The translations under genes were made by a program, and so were the position numbers. This document shows positions 31,901 through 38,700 of a DNA stretch of 64,000 nt, piece after piece; position 1 is the first letter of the stretch; each line of letters starts with the position of its first letter. A model generated the notes under the pieces. The model made no database searches, was not told where the DNA came from, and saw only the letters and a program-made list of their open reading frames with translations. Source of the stretch: Bombyx mori (Eukaryota > Arthropoda > Insecta > Lepidoptera > Bombycidae); NCBI RefSeq assembly GCF_030269925.1, contig NC_085124.1, positions 10,416,001 to 10,480,000 on the forward strand, given 5' to 3'.

Positions 31901-33348
31901 AGAATGATTTTGAACTTACTTCACAAAGTGGCTTTTTCGGAATAGAAGTGCTTCACGTCCTGTACTGACTTGCCGACTTAGTTTGAGACTGTATAACACA
32001 CACGAGTCTACAACTGAAACAAAACTTCGGTATCCGTTTCCGGGAGATTTTGTATCAAAATCATATTGTGGTGCTACCTAAAAAAAAATGGAAAACATAA
32101 ATAGTTATTTGTTATTAATGTTAATTTAATGGTAATAATGTTAACTTTTATTACAACATGAAATATTTTAAACTCATAATGATATTTTTAAGCTTAGTCG
32201 CATAATAAATTAGAAGTATTATTTTATCCCTTGCATATTGATTTTTATTCTGTCAACGAATAACCTACCAACCACGAAACCAAATTATATTTGAAACATC
32301 AGAAATAATTAAGGTGAGATTAAACTATTAACGCAGTTTTCATTATGTCTATGATTCCTCAGAGTCAACAGTAAATCATATCACAGGACTCACAAGAGGT
32401 CCTACCACCAGTGAATCACATTGATATATTACCCATCATAGAGAAAAATCTTTGCAGTAGGTATATAAATAGTAACAATTTTATTTATTGTAATCTACCA
32501 CATTATTTTAAAATTCAAACAGTTTACTGTTCCCTTGAAGAATATATGACTATGGACATTAACTAACATTCATTTTTGTCATGACAAGATGATAAATTGT
32601 GTCAGACTTTGTATGTAATAGCTGCATGCTAATTTCATACAATAGTTTTATACAACAACTCTGTTTCAAAGTTCTCATGAAAAATCACTACAATATAAAT
32701 AATTAGGAAGTCTTAGAATAATATCATAGAATCACTGAGTAGTTTATTTGTAAAGCTATTTAATTGAAATTCACATATAAAAAACCACATATTCAATTGA
32801 ATTGTAATTTAAATGAGCTTGAGAAAACATGTTGAATAAAATTTATGATGACAATGTGATTTTTAAATAATTCTATTGAATTGTTGTTCTAATTGCATGT
32901 GCATTCAGTTTCTTGCTCTGTCAAGGTCATGACACAAATGAAATGTTTTATTAAGCTGATTAGAAACCATTTGATTTTGCTCCTATTGCATAGTTTTGGT
33001 AGTAATTGAATATAGTCCCTTACACTGGTTCAAGGTTGGTAAGTTTCAGTGGAATGTACTTACTTTTCGTACATGGTCCACCAGGGGCCACACCGTTTCT
33101 ATATGGTCACTTAATGTCATGAATCCTTGATATAAACGTTGTCCGTTTTCTGTATCGTCCGGTTTGAAGAATGTCGCGTTGTTCTGACAAGAGTCTTTTA
33201 GCGCTTCATACATAGCGAAGGTTGGTGGAATACCATCGTTGCTTTCTGCACAGCAGTATGAAGCACTTGCAGGCGGATCGGAAAATTCCATTATTTTAAG
33301 CGTACTGGAAGCAAACCGGACTCCGCGAGTAATGAATTTAAGTCTCAT
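10814..33348 (-). CDS. HSL: Hormone-sensitive lipase (HSL/LIPE), 15 coding exons
   Basis: Cytosolic and lipid-droplet neutral lipase that hydrolyses diacylglycerol, cholesteryl and retinyl esters, activated by PKA (family knowledge). Exons from 5': 33064-33348, 31920-32077, 26382-26568, 24216-24429, 21794-21984, 21461-21710, 20154-20363, 19444-19578, 17784-17933, 16589-16718, 15389-15490, 13838-13933, 12370-12514, 11727-11852, 10814-10915. They sum to 2481 nt, 826 codons plus TGA, with every junction in phase. N-terminal HSL domain about 1-345; [13 protein letters not shown] FYGRCLGFQ at the exon 3/4 border; HGGGF oxyanion hole near 364; GDSAG with Ser438; regulatory insert about 500-690 holding RRKSS; DPYLSP; Asp756 in LDPCLDD; His786 in LPHGF. 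The triad is complete. The start is uncertain: exon 1 opens with ATG exactly at its acceptor and the frame stays open upstream, so an earlier coding or 5' UTR exon may exist. Introns are full of transposons. Confidence 0.95.
11315..11556 (-). repeat. tRNA-SINE body copy in HSL intron 14
   Basis: Reads from ttgcttagaccgttggac to aagaggtcctaccaccagta on the plus strand, so the SINE is in HSL sense. Head missing. Confidence 0.85.
11566..11646 (-). repeat. Bm1 SINE 3' fragment
   Basis: cctattctagtaacctcgag, ggggttataccagattcgc and gtaggtgagcttacg match the 3' third of Bm1. The fragment lies 80 bp from HSL exon 14's donor. Confidence 0.7.
11727..11852 (-). CDS. HSL: HSL exon 14, catalytic Asp and His
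   Basis: 42 codons, phase 0 at both ends, acceptor tttgattgcag, donor gtgagt. Codes [20 protein letters not shown] and [19 protein letters not shown]. The first Asp of DPCLDD (Asp756) and His of LPHGF (His786) complete the triad with Ser438. Confidence 0.95.
13098..13533 (-). mobile_element. 5'-truncated jockey/CR1-like LINE 3' end
   Basis: Minus-sense copy of the last 120 codons plus 3' UTR of the LINE seen at 29823-31610. The 119-codon frame (13157-13516) reads [40 protein letters not shown] and [17 protein letters not shown] with no stop before GRR. It ends in the family 3' terminus, GTCTGCCTACAAAGGCAATAA followed by A-rich sequence. Located in HSL intron 12. Confidence 0.85.
13838..13933 (-). 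CDS. HSL: HSL exon 12
   Basis: 96 nt, phase 2 in and out, acceptor tatgtcgcag, donor gtgagt. Codes [20 protein letters not shown] then [11 protein letters not shown]. Too short to be seen as a gene on its own, but it joins exon 11 (15389-15490, ending KIKT) and exon 13 (12370-12514, with [20 protein letters not shown]) in frame. Confidence 0.88.
13970..14215 (+). repeat. Possible LTR-like fragment with TATA box
   Basis: Starts TGTTAAGAGTAACGTCATC and includes a clean TATAAAAG at 14146-14153 followed by gttgcagagatggcacg. Composition differs from the surrounding HSL intron 11. No second LTR or target duplication could be shown, so this is a guess at a solo LTR or an old element fragment. Confidence 0.25.
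14981..15223 (-). repeat. tRNA-SINE body copy in HSL intron 11
   Basis: T8 tract, ttgtttagatgggtggacga, ccatagacatcaacaacg, gaaacgcattactgcttcag and tccggccaccagtaa. Moderately diverged. Confidence 0.8.
15519..15640 (+). repeat. SINE head with intact tRNA-like box A and box B
   Basis: GTCGTCGCGGCCTAAATGAT (box A-like), a variable arm, then GTGTTCGAATCTAGC (box B-like), and the head 3' segment caaatttttctaataaaat followed by acgtacttaa. It shows what the deleted heads at 4.8 and 8.2 kb have lost. In HSL intron 10, 30 bp upstream of exon 11; antisense to HSL. Confidence 0.75.
16279..16557 (-). repeat. Bm1 SINE copy
   Basis: Nearly complete on its right side: ttctagtaacctcaaggggt, gacgacgttgccaacacta, agtgcttcgcagaatctact, gagaagatccggcgagaaac and ggtacctaaaaacaccgtta to gatcgggagcatccgtaatg. 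Lies 32 bp downstream of HSL exon 10's donor. Confidence 0.85.
16589..16718 (-). CDS. HSL: HSL exon 10
   Basis: 130 nt, phase 1 in, phase 2 out. Codes [20 protein letters not shown] then [20 protein letters not shown], an acidic Ser-rich part of the regulatory insert. The acceptor is ggttcaag. Only 18 nt separate it from the A-rich tail of a SINE inserted in the same sense. Confidence 0.9.
16737..16945 (-). repeat. tRNA-SINE body copy abutting HSL exon 10
   Basis: Starts tttattgcttagatgggtgg, ends truncated at cggtacctatccgtg. Its A tail, GCAATAAAAAAAG on the HSL sense strand, stops 18 nt before the exon 10 splice acceptor. Confidence 0.85.
16975..17217 (+). repeat. Second tRNA-derived SINE family, full copy
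   Basis: TTAGTGGTGCAGTAGTTAGC (box A-like) and GGGTTCGATTCCCACATCC (box B) form a tRNA-like head; the body runs cagacttgtttgctctttgt, ctgggtgtttattatctata, cgtctctggtacccataaca, to a short TTA repeat tail. A second copy is at 22692-22925. Not a functional tRNA: no paired acceptor stem closes it. Confidence 0.8.
17784..17933 (-). CDS. HSL: HSL exon 9, regulatory insert with PKA-like site
   Basis: 150 nt, 50 codons, phase 1 in and out, acceptor aatcgcag, donor gttagt. Codes a Ser/Glu-rich segment, [20 protein letters not shown], then [22 protein letters not shown] at residues 573-576 fits the PKA consensus RRxS, and it sits between the nucleophile exon and the Asp/His exons, as the regulatory module does in mammalian HSL. 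A 225-bp MITE ends 87 bp upstream of the acceptor. Confidence 0.9.
18020..18244. mobile_element. MITE with 36-bp terminal inverted repeats (copy 2)
   Basis: 225 bp. Ends TCGACGCTTGAAAGGCAAAC (18020) and its inverse at 18244; flanked by TA on both sides (acaTA and TAtgtt). Its centre matches copy 1 (tctaggtctattaaaatcat, ttcaactttaaattagtcta) but lacks the extra duplication. In HSL intron 8, 87 bp before exon 9. Confidence 0.85.
18530..18723 (-). repeat. Highly diverged tRNA-SINE body copy
   Basis: Partial matches: gagctctcggcccaacaggt, gtttaccggaagccc, ccaccttgagacacgaggtc, taacggctgccccatcc, ctctacagcagaagtaagca. Old copy. Confidence 0.6.
19137..19428. repeat. Interspersed repeat, class unresolved
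   Basis: Begins ACTAGCTGACCCGGCAGACT and ends near TTTTTATATATAGAG, a form of repeat widespread in Lepidoptera. Contains caaagcggtccagccgttct and gagttttagcgagactaacg. An 87-codon open frame here is not a gene. Ends 16 bp before HSL exon 8's donor. Confidence 0.6.
19813..20062 (-). repeat. tRNA-SINE body copy in HSL intron 7
   Basis: Complete body: ttattgcttagatgggtgga, tgttcagtggttaccggagc, atgcgccacccaccttgaga, ttacttcttcacgacaggaa, gaggtcctatcaccagt. Confidence 0.85.
20154..20363 (-). CDS. HSL: HSL exon 7, nucleophile exon
   Basis: 210 nt, phase 1 in and out. Codes [17 protein letters not shown] with the nucleophile Ser438 in GDSAG of the alpha/beta-hydrolase fold, then [20 protein letters not shown] and SRLL-like [16 protein letters not shown], which are HSL-specific. 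The preceding exon (21461-21710) carries [20 protein letters not shown], the oxyanion loop, and [18 protein letters not shown]. Confidence 0.95.
20440..21010. repeat. Degenerate interspersed repeats
   Basis: Segments typical of common silkworm repeats: tgctgtcgcgacactttttt, tagggatccccaattttttt, cggagcctattcaatataaa followed by caaacaaacaaatc, and aatttggcatacttattaag near 20970. Boundaries and class cannot be fixed. The rest of HSL intron 6 up to 21460 is AT-rich with nothing visible. Confidence 0.4.
22127..22327. mobile_element. hAT-like MITE with 8-bp target duplication
   Basis: 201 bp. Termini CAAGGGCGGATCCAGC and CTGGATCCGCCGTTG are inverted. Flanked by TACATAGG at 22119-22126 and 22328-22335, an 8-bp duplication as hAT elements make. 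Interior has a G-rich block (caggagggggtca) and its near inverse (atgacccccatg). In HSL intron 4. Confidence 0.8.
22692..22925 (+). repeat. Second tRNA-derived SINE family, 5'-truncated copy
   Basis: Shares aatgcgtcgaggatcgtagg, ttcaattcccatgtcgggca, tgtttgtttgctctttgtca, gcggttattatctatatatg and gtctctggtaccgataacaa with 16975-17217; box A region missing. Confidence 0.75.
22940..23207. repeat. Interspersed repeat, second copy of the 7040-7215 family
   Basis: Starts actagctgtacccgtccgct and shares attaacgcccccgcaactgg, catggataccaaatttcaag and gtagatttatatattagtat with 7040-7215. This copy is longer on its left side. Confidence 0.65.
23261..23878 (-). repeat. tRNA-SINE body split by a 366-bp insert
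   Basis: The body breaks after acagcccacctggtgtta at 23318 and resumes at 23685 with agtgattactggagtccata, running to caccagta at 23878. The intervening 23319-23684 has no TIRs and no coding capacity that I can see. Its last 16 bp, GAATTTGTACTAGTTG, recur at the same place in the copy at 46301, so the insert may be a subfamily trait. Confidence 0.75.
23880..24215. other. HSL intron 4, 5' part
   Basis: No gene. A short GC-richer patch at about 23965-24060 has no recognisable motif. Confidence 0.4.
25535..25600 (+). repeat. Small RTE-type LINE fragment
   Basis: ggagattcatgcatgtgact followed by agaagatgtatagaaatggt matches the block atgatgcatgtgactaggag near 42135. Only about 60 bp, in HSL intron 3. 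Confidence 0.5.
26620..28070. mobile_element. Degenerate pogo-like DNA transposon in HSL intron 2
   Basis: 1451 bp between inverted ends GGGTAAAGCCGAGATAGATG (26620) and the inverse of GGGTAAAACCTGGATAGATG (28070), each flanked by TA. The motif GATAGATGCC or near variants recurs inside on both strands (26870, 27640 and elsewhere), as transposase binding sites might. On the minus strand, about 27300-27600, a broken frame carries an acidic [13 protein letters not shown] stretch and then CIECF, DWIQC, LHETC spaced like the PHD-type zinc finger found at the C-terminus of pogo/jerky transposases; several stops and one lost Cys and Trp show decay. No DDE core seen, so it is an internally deleted copy. 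Confidence 0.65.
28255..28600. repeat. Interspersed repeat of common lepidopteran type
   Basis: Reads ccatactaataatataaata, tgtctgtttgtcctactttc, aaccggaaataacttttc, gattaattgagatattgagc, ttttttacgggagcaaattc. Similar fragments are frequent in moth introns. Class not determined. Confidence 0.4.
29295..29505 (-). repeat. Very diverged tRNA-SINE body copy
   Basis: gtttatttattgggctgatg, aacaagctctcgacccacct, gtcaatgagacatgaggccg, cgcatgactgcttcgcagaa, ggaataggcaaggtt line up in order with the body. Confidence 0.5.
29823..31557 (+). pseudogene. LINE ORF2 pseudogene (RT) with one nonsense codon
   Basis: About 577 codons of RT and C-terminal region read through except for one stop, TAG at 30964, where a CAG would restore the expected reading. 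Ends TAA at 31555-31557. The 5' truncation leaves no natural start; in-frame ATG at 29782 belongs to flanking DNA. Related truncated copies: 13098-13533, 47705-47835, 44195-44280. Confidence 0.85.
29823..31620 (+). mobile_element. 5'-truncated jockey/CR1-group non-LTR retrotransposon
   Basis: Encodes the C-terminal two thirds of ORF2: a helical linker, the reverse transcriptase and the C-terminal region; the endonuclease is missing. RT landmarks: [46 protein letters not shown], motif [14 protein letters not shown], motif [14 protein letters not shown], motif C YTDD (usually YADD) at 30676-30687. A single in-frame TAG at 30964-30966 follows ISSDV; the frame then stays open to 31554 ([49 protein letters not shown]). 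The 3' UTR ends GTCTGCCTACAAGGCCAATA plus A-rich tail to 31620. Sits in HSL intron 2, antisense to HSL. Not functional. Confidence 0.88.
31621..31712 (+). repeat. Older LINE 3' end fragment beside the RT element
   Basis: ggcctggctttgaccccacc, ttgttgacatccatgacggt, catcagattggcttatctgc, ctacaagggcaatgag parallels the 3' UTR of the LINE on its left but is clearly diverged, so the younger copy landed against an older relative or this is a duplicated tail. Confidence 0.55.
31920..32077 (-). CDS. HSL: HSL exon 2
   Basis: 158 nt, phase 0 in and phase 2 out. Acceptor after a T9 tract then ag, donor aa-gtaagt. Codes [20 protein letters not shown], then a helical stretch to [14 protein letters not shown]. 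The xGNGYRS motif is the signature of the HSL N-terminal domain. A 91-bp LINE 3' remnant lies about 200 bp downstream in the next intron. Confidence 0.9.
32382..32412 (-). repeat. tRNA-SINE body terminal scrap
   Basis: ggactcacaagaggtcctac followed by caccagt, the body end only, in HSL intron 1. Confidence 0.6.
33064..33348 (-). CDS. HSL: HSL exon 1 (first recognised coding exon)
   Basis: 95 codons, phase 0 at both ends, acceptor tttgcag, donor gtaagt. Begins [10 protein letters not shown]; a second Met at residue 20 precedes [10 protein letters not shown]. The stretch [18 protein letters not shown], then [20 protein letters not shown], aligns in character with the start of the mammalian short form (a helix followed by NxAFF). 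Because the exon has its own acceptor, at least one 5' exon lies between here and about 35700. Confidence 0.85.
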
Positions 33349-34647
33349 CTGCAAAGAGTTTAATATAAATATCTGGACCACATTTTGTTAAGGCATAAAA
33401 TAAATTTATTAATACTAAATTAAAACATAGTTACAAAATGTTTCGTGAGCTGAATTTGTTAGCATTGTATTTACAAGGTGATCTTTATATTTTTAATTGA
33501 ATGGTAATATAGTAAAATTTCAACATTTTAATTATATTAATATTTCAGTTTTATTTTTTCGGGACTTTATTGCACGAATATATGACAACAATAATCGTAT
33601 TCTATATAAGTTTATACCGTATGTAATAGCCCTGATTTTTTGTCATCTTTGATGGACGAAAGGTTAGACATCTGACAGCGACAGCTGTTTTGAGAATTGA
33701 CAGCAAAAAGTCCTCTTAACTATGTACTAAAATTAAATAAAATTGCTGAGAATTCTTTCTTGTAAGATACAAACCTTGAAAATATTTTCCATTTTCAATA
33801 ACTATCTCTTAACGCAATGAATGCATTGATTTCTTTTTTATTATGTTTGATCAATGATCTAGCAGGCAGTAGCAATTGTTAATTAGTTATGTCGTTAATA
33901 ATAAATTACAATTTGTAATAACGTCTTACGACCAACTTATAGCAAAATACACAACCAGTTTTCACAAATAATTAAATATACTAAAACAGAAGAGAATCCC
34001 TGCGATATTTAGGTTTTATTTTATTGCGAACTTTATCACATAAAAGTAAGTATTTTTGTTCGTTTCCGCTATTTATAGACACAATTAAAATTACTTTTAC
34101 GATGTAATCTCACGTTTTTTACTGACATTAAATATACGACATTTAATTTTTGAATACTTTACAGTTTTCATGGTCACTGACGATATTTTAATGATGATGT
34201 TTTCTTGATTACGATCTTGATGATGACAATAAAAACCGCGAGATTATACCTTAACAGTAGTTTTAATTACTTAAAAATGTTCTTAAAGTTTTTAAACTTA
34301 TATTATCAAAAGATTAGAACTATTTTTCATATGTTTACTGTACGAGTAATCACTGAAAATACTTTATAAAAATATATTTCACTTTCATCAATGTACTAAT
34401 TTGATCAATAATGAATAAAGGTTATACCTACCGTCCTTGAACGAAGATAATAAAAATTGCGAGATAATATACTTTCCAAAGTAACTTTTTTGACTGCATT
34501 TCAGTTAATTTATTTTGAATTAATTGAAGCGTGACGTGTACAACCATTGAGTGAATTTTGATGATATTTTAAAATAAAACAAGCCACGCCACAGCGCCTT
34601 TAGTTGTGTGAGATCTGAATTTAAATACATAAAACATATAATAAAAT
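33349..34647. other. HSL 5' flank or intron; no exon identified
   Basis: AT-rich. The 5' UTR exon and promoter of HSL should lie between here and 35713, but no splice-anchored coding exon could be recognised. A GC-richer patch at about 33650-33710 (agacatctgacagcgacagc) could be promoter-associated; this is a guess. Confidence 0.35.
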
Positions 34648-34788
34648 CTCCGTGCTAACCTGCCTGAGAGACTTTGCTAACATCTACTGTAGCAAGAGTA
34701 GTGCTTTATTGAATTTATTGCCGGATCAGAATCGCGACCTACTGATAAGATCCGGTGAGAAACTCAAGGGTTGTGTCTGTGGGTTAAT
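34648..34788 (-). repeat. Diverged Bm1 SINE fragment
   Basis: gctaacatctactgtagcaa, gagtagtgctttattgaatt, ttgccggatcagaatcgcga, gataagatccggtgagaaac, gtgtctgtgggttaat. About 15 percent diverged from better copies. Confidence 0.75.
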
Positions 34789-35396
34789 GTATAGTTGTGG
34801 TGTCACGGCGGAGCACACGTTCGCATACTGCCCCGCTTTCGCGAAGCAGCGCCGCACCCTCGTTGCAAAAATAGGTCCGGACTATGTGCGGCAGCGACGA
34901 GCCCTGGCAGGCGATGCTCGACTTCTGTGAGTCCACCATCATGCAGAAGGAGGCGGCGGAACGGGGAGAGAGAGCTCTTCTTTCCTCTCGGCGCCGGGCC
35001 ACCGCCACCGAGCCGGGAATTGGAGGAGGGTGTTCGTCCAGCTCCAACCCCTGTGAAGAAGCAGTCTCCTCCCGGTGATGTTCACGGGGCGACCTGAGGT
35101 AGTCGAGGTTGCGCCACACGCTATTGTCACTGTAGCGTGCTGGCATGTGACGACGCATCTTCGGAAGCGGTCCGCGATGCGGTCCGCATTGCCGTCGTCG
35201 CTGTCGTCGTCGAACATACTGTGGAAGAGCAACCGTATAAGGGGCAGGGGAGTCGTTTAGTGCGGTAGGGTCCTTAAATAATTTTGGACCTACGGTCTGC
35301 TTCCAACATCTGCAGATCGTCAAGTCTCATATACCCTGCGTGCCCCCTAGGCGGGGGAACCTCATGGGAGGTTCAGCCCCCGGCCCCAAAAAAAAA
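34789..35396 (+). mobile_element. R1-clade LINE 3' end (ORF2 tail plus 3' UTR)
   Basis: The first frame reads CGVTAEHTFAYCPAFAKQRR, a zinc-finger-like CxxxxxHxxxxC block followed by TLVAKIGPDYV, typical of the C-terminus of R1-clade ORF2. After a frameshift near 34890 the sequence goes on as EPWQAMLDFCESTIMQKEAA. The 3' UTR is GC-rich and ends cccccggccccAAAAAAAAA at 35396. Dead fragment between HSL and WRAP53. Confidence 0.75.
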
Positions 35397-35579
35397 TTAT
35401 GTTGTTATGTATGTACGACCGTTCTTGTGATTGATCATTCCCGATCTCGAGATTATATTTCATCCCATATCATCTCATTTCATTTCATTTCACTCCATAT
35501 AATTATCATTTTTCATAAAAATAAGAATATTATAAATTAATATAAGACATGACCTAAAGATCTTAGTTACCAGGTCATA

Positions 35580-35713
35580 AAATCCCTTAAAAAAAAGTAA
35601 GGCGGTAAGGTCGATTGACGAACGACGATTTTGTTTTTATTTTGAAACCGTGAGCGGAATAATTGTCAATTTGTTATACATAATCACAAATTGTGTTGTG
35701 ATCTACCTTTATT
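35580..35713 (+). promoter_or_regulatory. Probable WRAP53 promoter and 5' UTR
   Basis: The region between the LINE tail and the ATG at 35714. No TATA box; contains gattgacgaacgacgatttt and the short leader gtgttgtgatctacctttat. Assigned only by position. Confidence 0.35.
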
Positions 35714-38700
35714 ATGGAAAATTGGTCAATGGAGACACCATCAAGAATAAACGCTGAAAATATACCTCAAACCATAACTCAAAATCCGAGTGAACTTACA
35801 TTGGGTTCGGCGTGTACAGAAAACGCTTTTCAATATCCAGCATTATTTACAAGCAAAAGCTTTCTTGAATTGTCCACTTGCTCGTGGTCAAGGGGTCGTA
35901 ATGCTAATGAGAATATACAGCCTTATTTACGTGGATGTAAGTGGTCCCCAGATGGAACCTGTTGCTTAAGTGTTGTCAATAACGATGGTGTTCATGTTAC
36001 CGAGCTTCCTAGTGAATTGTACCAGGGCGTTGTTTGTGGCGATCGTATAATCGATGTCTTAGAATCAGTGATACATTTAAAAGAAACAGGTTCAGTTTAC
36101 GACTTCTGTTGGTACCCATTCATGAACAGCACAAATCCCCCTTCCTGTTGGTGAGTGAGATTTAAAACTCAATATTTGGTCTACAATGGAATTGATGTAA
36201 ATATAAAATATCGTTACTTAAATATCAACCAATCTAAAAATTAAAAAAATGCTCAGTGCCTTATGACAAAGGTGTACAACCAATGTGTTTTACCAGTGAT
36301 GACGTACGGTTCTGAGATATGGTGTTTCACAAGGGAACTTTTTAAGAAGCTTAGTGTCACACAGCAACCTATAGAGAGGGCTATGTTTGGTATTTCTTTA
36401 TGAGATCGAATCAGAAATGAGGAGATCCATAGAAGAGCCAAACTTGTTACATAGCCCTAGGATTAGCAAGCTGAAGCGGCAGTGGGAATGCCATATAGTA
36501 CGAAGATTGACAGCCGATGGGGCAGAAAAATCCTTAAATGGAGACCACGTACTGTCAAGTGCAGTGTGCCGTGTACCAGATGGGCTGATGACATAGTGGA
36601 CATCAGTAGGAGAGGCCTATGTTCAGCAGTGGACAGGCTGAGATTATGATAAAATATCAATTTTAGTTTGTCAGTAAACATAATTTCTCTTCCTTTAAAA
36701 TAAGGAGCTGAAATAGATTTCTTAAGAAATGCCTAACTTTCATGTAACTCAATAATTTTATTGACAGCTGGTTAACAACAAAACAAAATTCTCCCATACA
36801 AATGTGGGATGCATTTGATGGATCACTCAGATGTTCATACAGAGGATTCAATGCAGTAGATGAAATGGAACCAGCTTTATCAGTTAGCTTTACCTCAGAT
36901 GGTAGAAAAATCATTGCTGGCTATAAGAAGCATTTAAGAATTTTTGATGTTGAGCGGTAATTCTTCATTATCAAATTTATCTTAAAACTTTAATTTCATG
37001 CTCAGTGTGGGTATTTAAGCAAAGCTTAGACTTGCTAATAACTACTTTATATCAAGGCAGGAAGCTTTTATCGTATCTATACTAATATAAAGAGAATTTG
37101 TTGTATGGAAGTAAAATCTTTTAATATACTCATTAAGTTAGTAATGTGCTCAAGATAGACAATTTTTTTATTTCTTTGATTGGTATACAACTAGGTTTTA
37201 AGTGATTACTAGAGCTCATAGACTTCAACAACATAATTGTTGCAATCCTGCCTGAGTTCTAGGTCTATTTTATTTGCTTGTATATTAATCAGTAAATTTT
37301 TTAGGCCTGGCAGAGAATTTACTGAGCAAAAGATTTCTAGTTCAGCATCTAGCATTTCAACACAAAATAACTTAGTTGCTGTTGGTTCTTGGAATACAAC
37401 AATAACTTTGTATAATGAATCAGAAATTGGTACTAAGAAAATTGGGGACATGTATGGACATGGAGGTAAATAGCACTGAATAATTGGTGTAACGTTTGTT
37501 ACATATTGTTATATATATACCCAATACCTATATATACCTAATCCAGCCATAAGTTCTGTTTCAAATGAAAATGTTTTTTTTTTAATGAAGTAAAAAGAAA
37601 TGAAGTCAGCAAAAAATAAAGAAAAATATTCTACTTGAAATGGCCACCTTTGGCTTTTATACAGGCCTTTAATCTGTTTGGCCATGAAACTATGAATTTG
37701 CGCACTGTTTCCAAGGGAAATTTCACTGCTTGCTCCAAAGGTTTTTTAAGACTCAATGTCGCTGTATCGCTTAGAGCAGGCCATGTTCTCTAAAACTGAC
37801 CATAATTTCAAGTCTAATGGTTGAGGTCTGGGCTCGGTGAGGCTGGACTTCAGCTCTTACAAAGTCTGGAACATTGGTTTCAAGCCAGGCTTGGGTAGTT
37901 CCTGCCTTGTGACCAGGTGCAGAGACATGCGGGCCAGTCCACAGTATATTTTTAAAAAGTGTATTGCTGAGAGGTTTTACAGCATAATCCAAGACATGGA
38001 TACATGGACAATGATACACATTGACTGAAGTTTTCACTTTCTTTTTCACAAAAATATAGCTTGTGATTCCTTGATAAGACACGCCCCACCAAACCATCAC
38101 TGATGCAGGATGATGACCACTTTGTACCTTTCCTACCATTTCAGCAGCTTCTTTAGAACTGTGAGTGTACACTTTATCATTTTGTTTATTGCAGTGTTCT
38201 TCAATAGTGAAATTTTTTTCATCAGTAAAGAGAATATTTCTGTGCCTTTCACCTGCATATCGCATCAAAAGGCATTTTCATTTATCCAATCACTTTAATT
38301 ATAAAGATTGATTTAGGGTATATCCTGCGAGCTTCAGGTCTTGTTTTATAATACGCGACAGAGTCCTATCGGGAATCTTCATTTCTCGCTATAAGATATT
38401 TTGCTGCCTAATTCGACGGATTCTGGCTTTAACAGCATTAAGCCTTTGTAGTTGTAACAGGACGCGGCTGCACCGATCTTTTCTGGTCTTCGACAGACGA
38501 AGTGTTGTTTTATCTGTTGATAGTTCGATGTACCAACATAATGGCTGATACCTAGCATTTGAAGTGTCTGGAATATGACCGACGGCTCAATACCCACTTT
38601 GCGCAAGGCGATCACTGCAATCCTATTTTCCTTAACACCACATTCCTTTGTCATTTGATAATGAACACGAAAAAATATCTGAAATGGCGCAAAATCGAAA

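Noticed and set aside
32071..32077. Alternative HSL exon 2 acceptor 4 nt downstream (gtag before CACCAC)
   Set aside because: Exon 1 ends in phase 0 (CGA AAA before gtaagt), so only the acceptor before GTAGCACC keeps the frame.
34784..35323. 179-codon minus-strand frame between HSL and WRAP53
   Set aside because: It is the antisense shadow of a GC-rich R1-clade LINE tail whose sense frames carry the recognisable ORF2 C-terminus.
35340..35540. 66-codon plus-strand frame just upstream of WRAP53
   Set aside because: It starts in the LINE 3' UTR and crosses the poly-A; no relation to the WRAP53 start.
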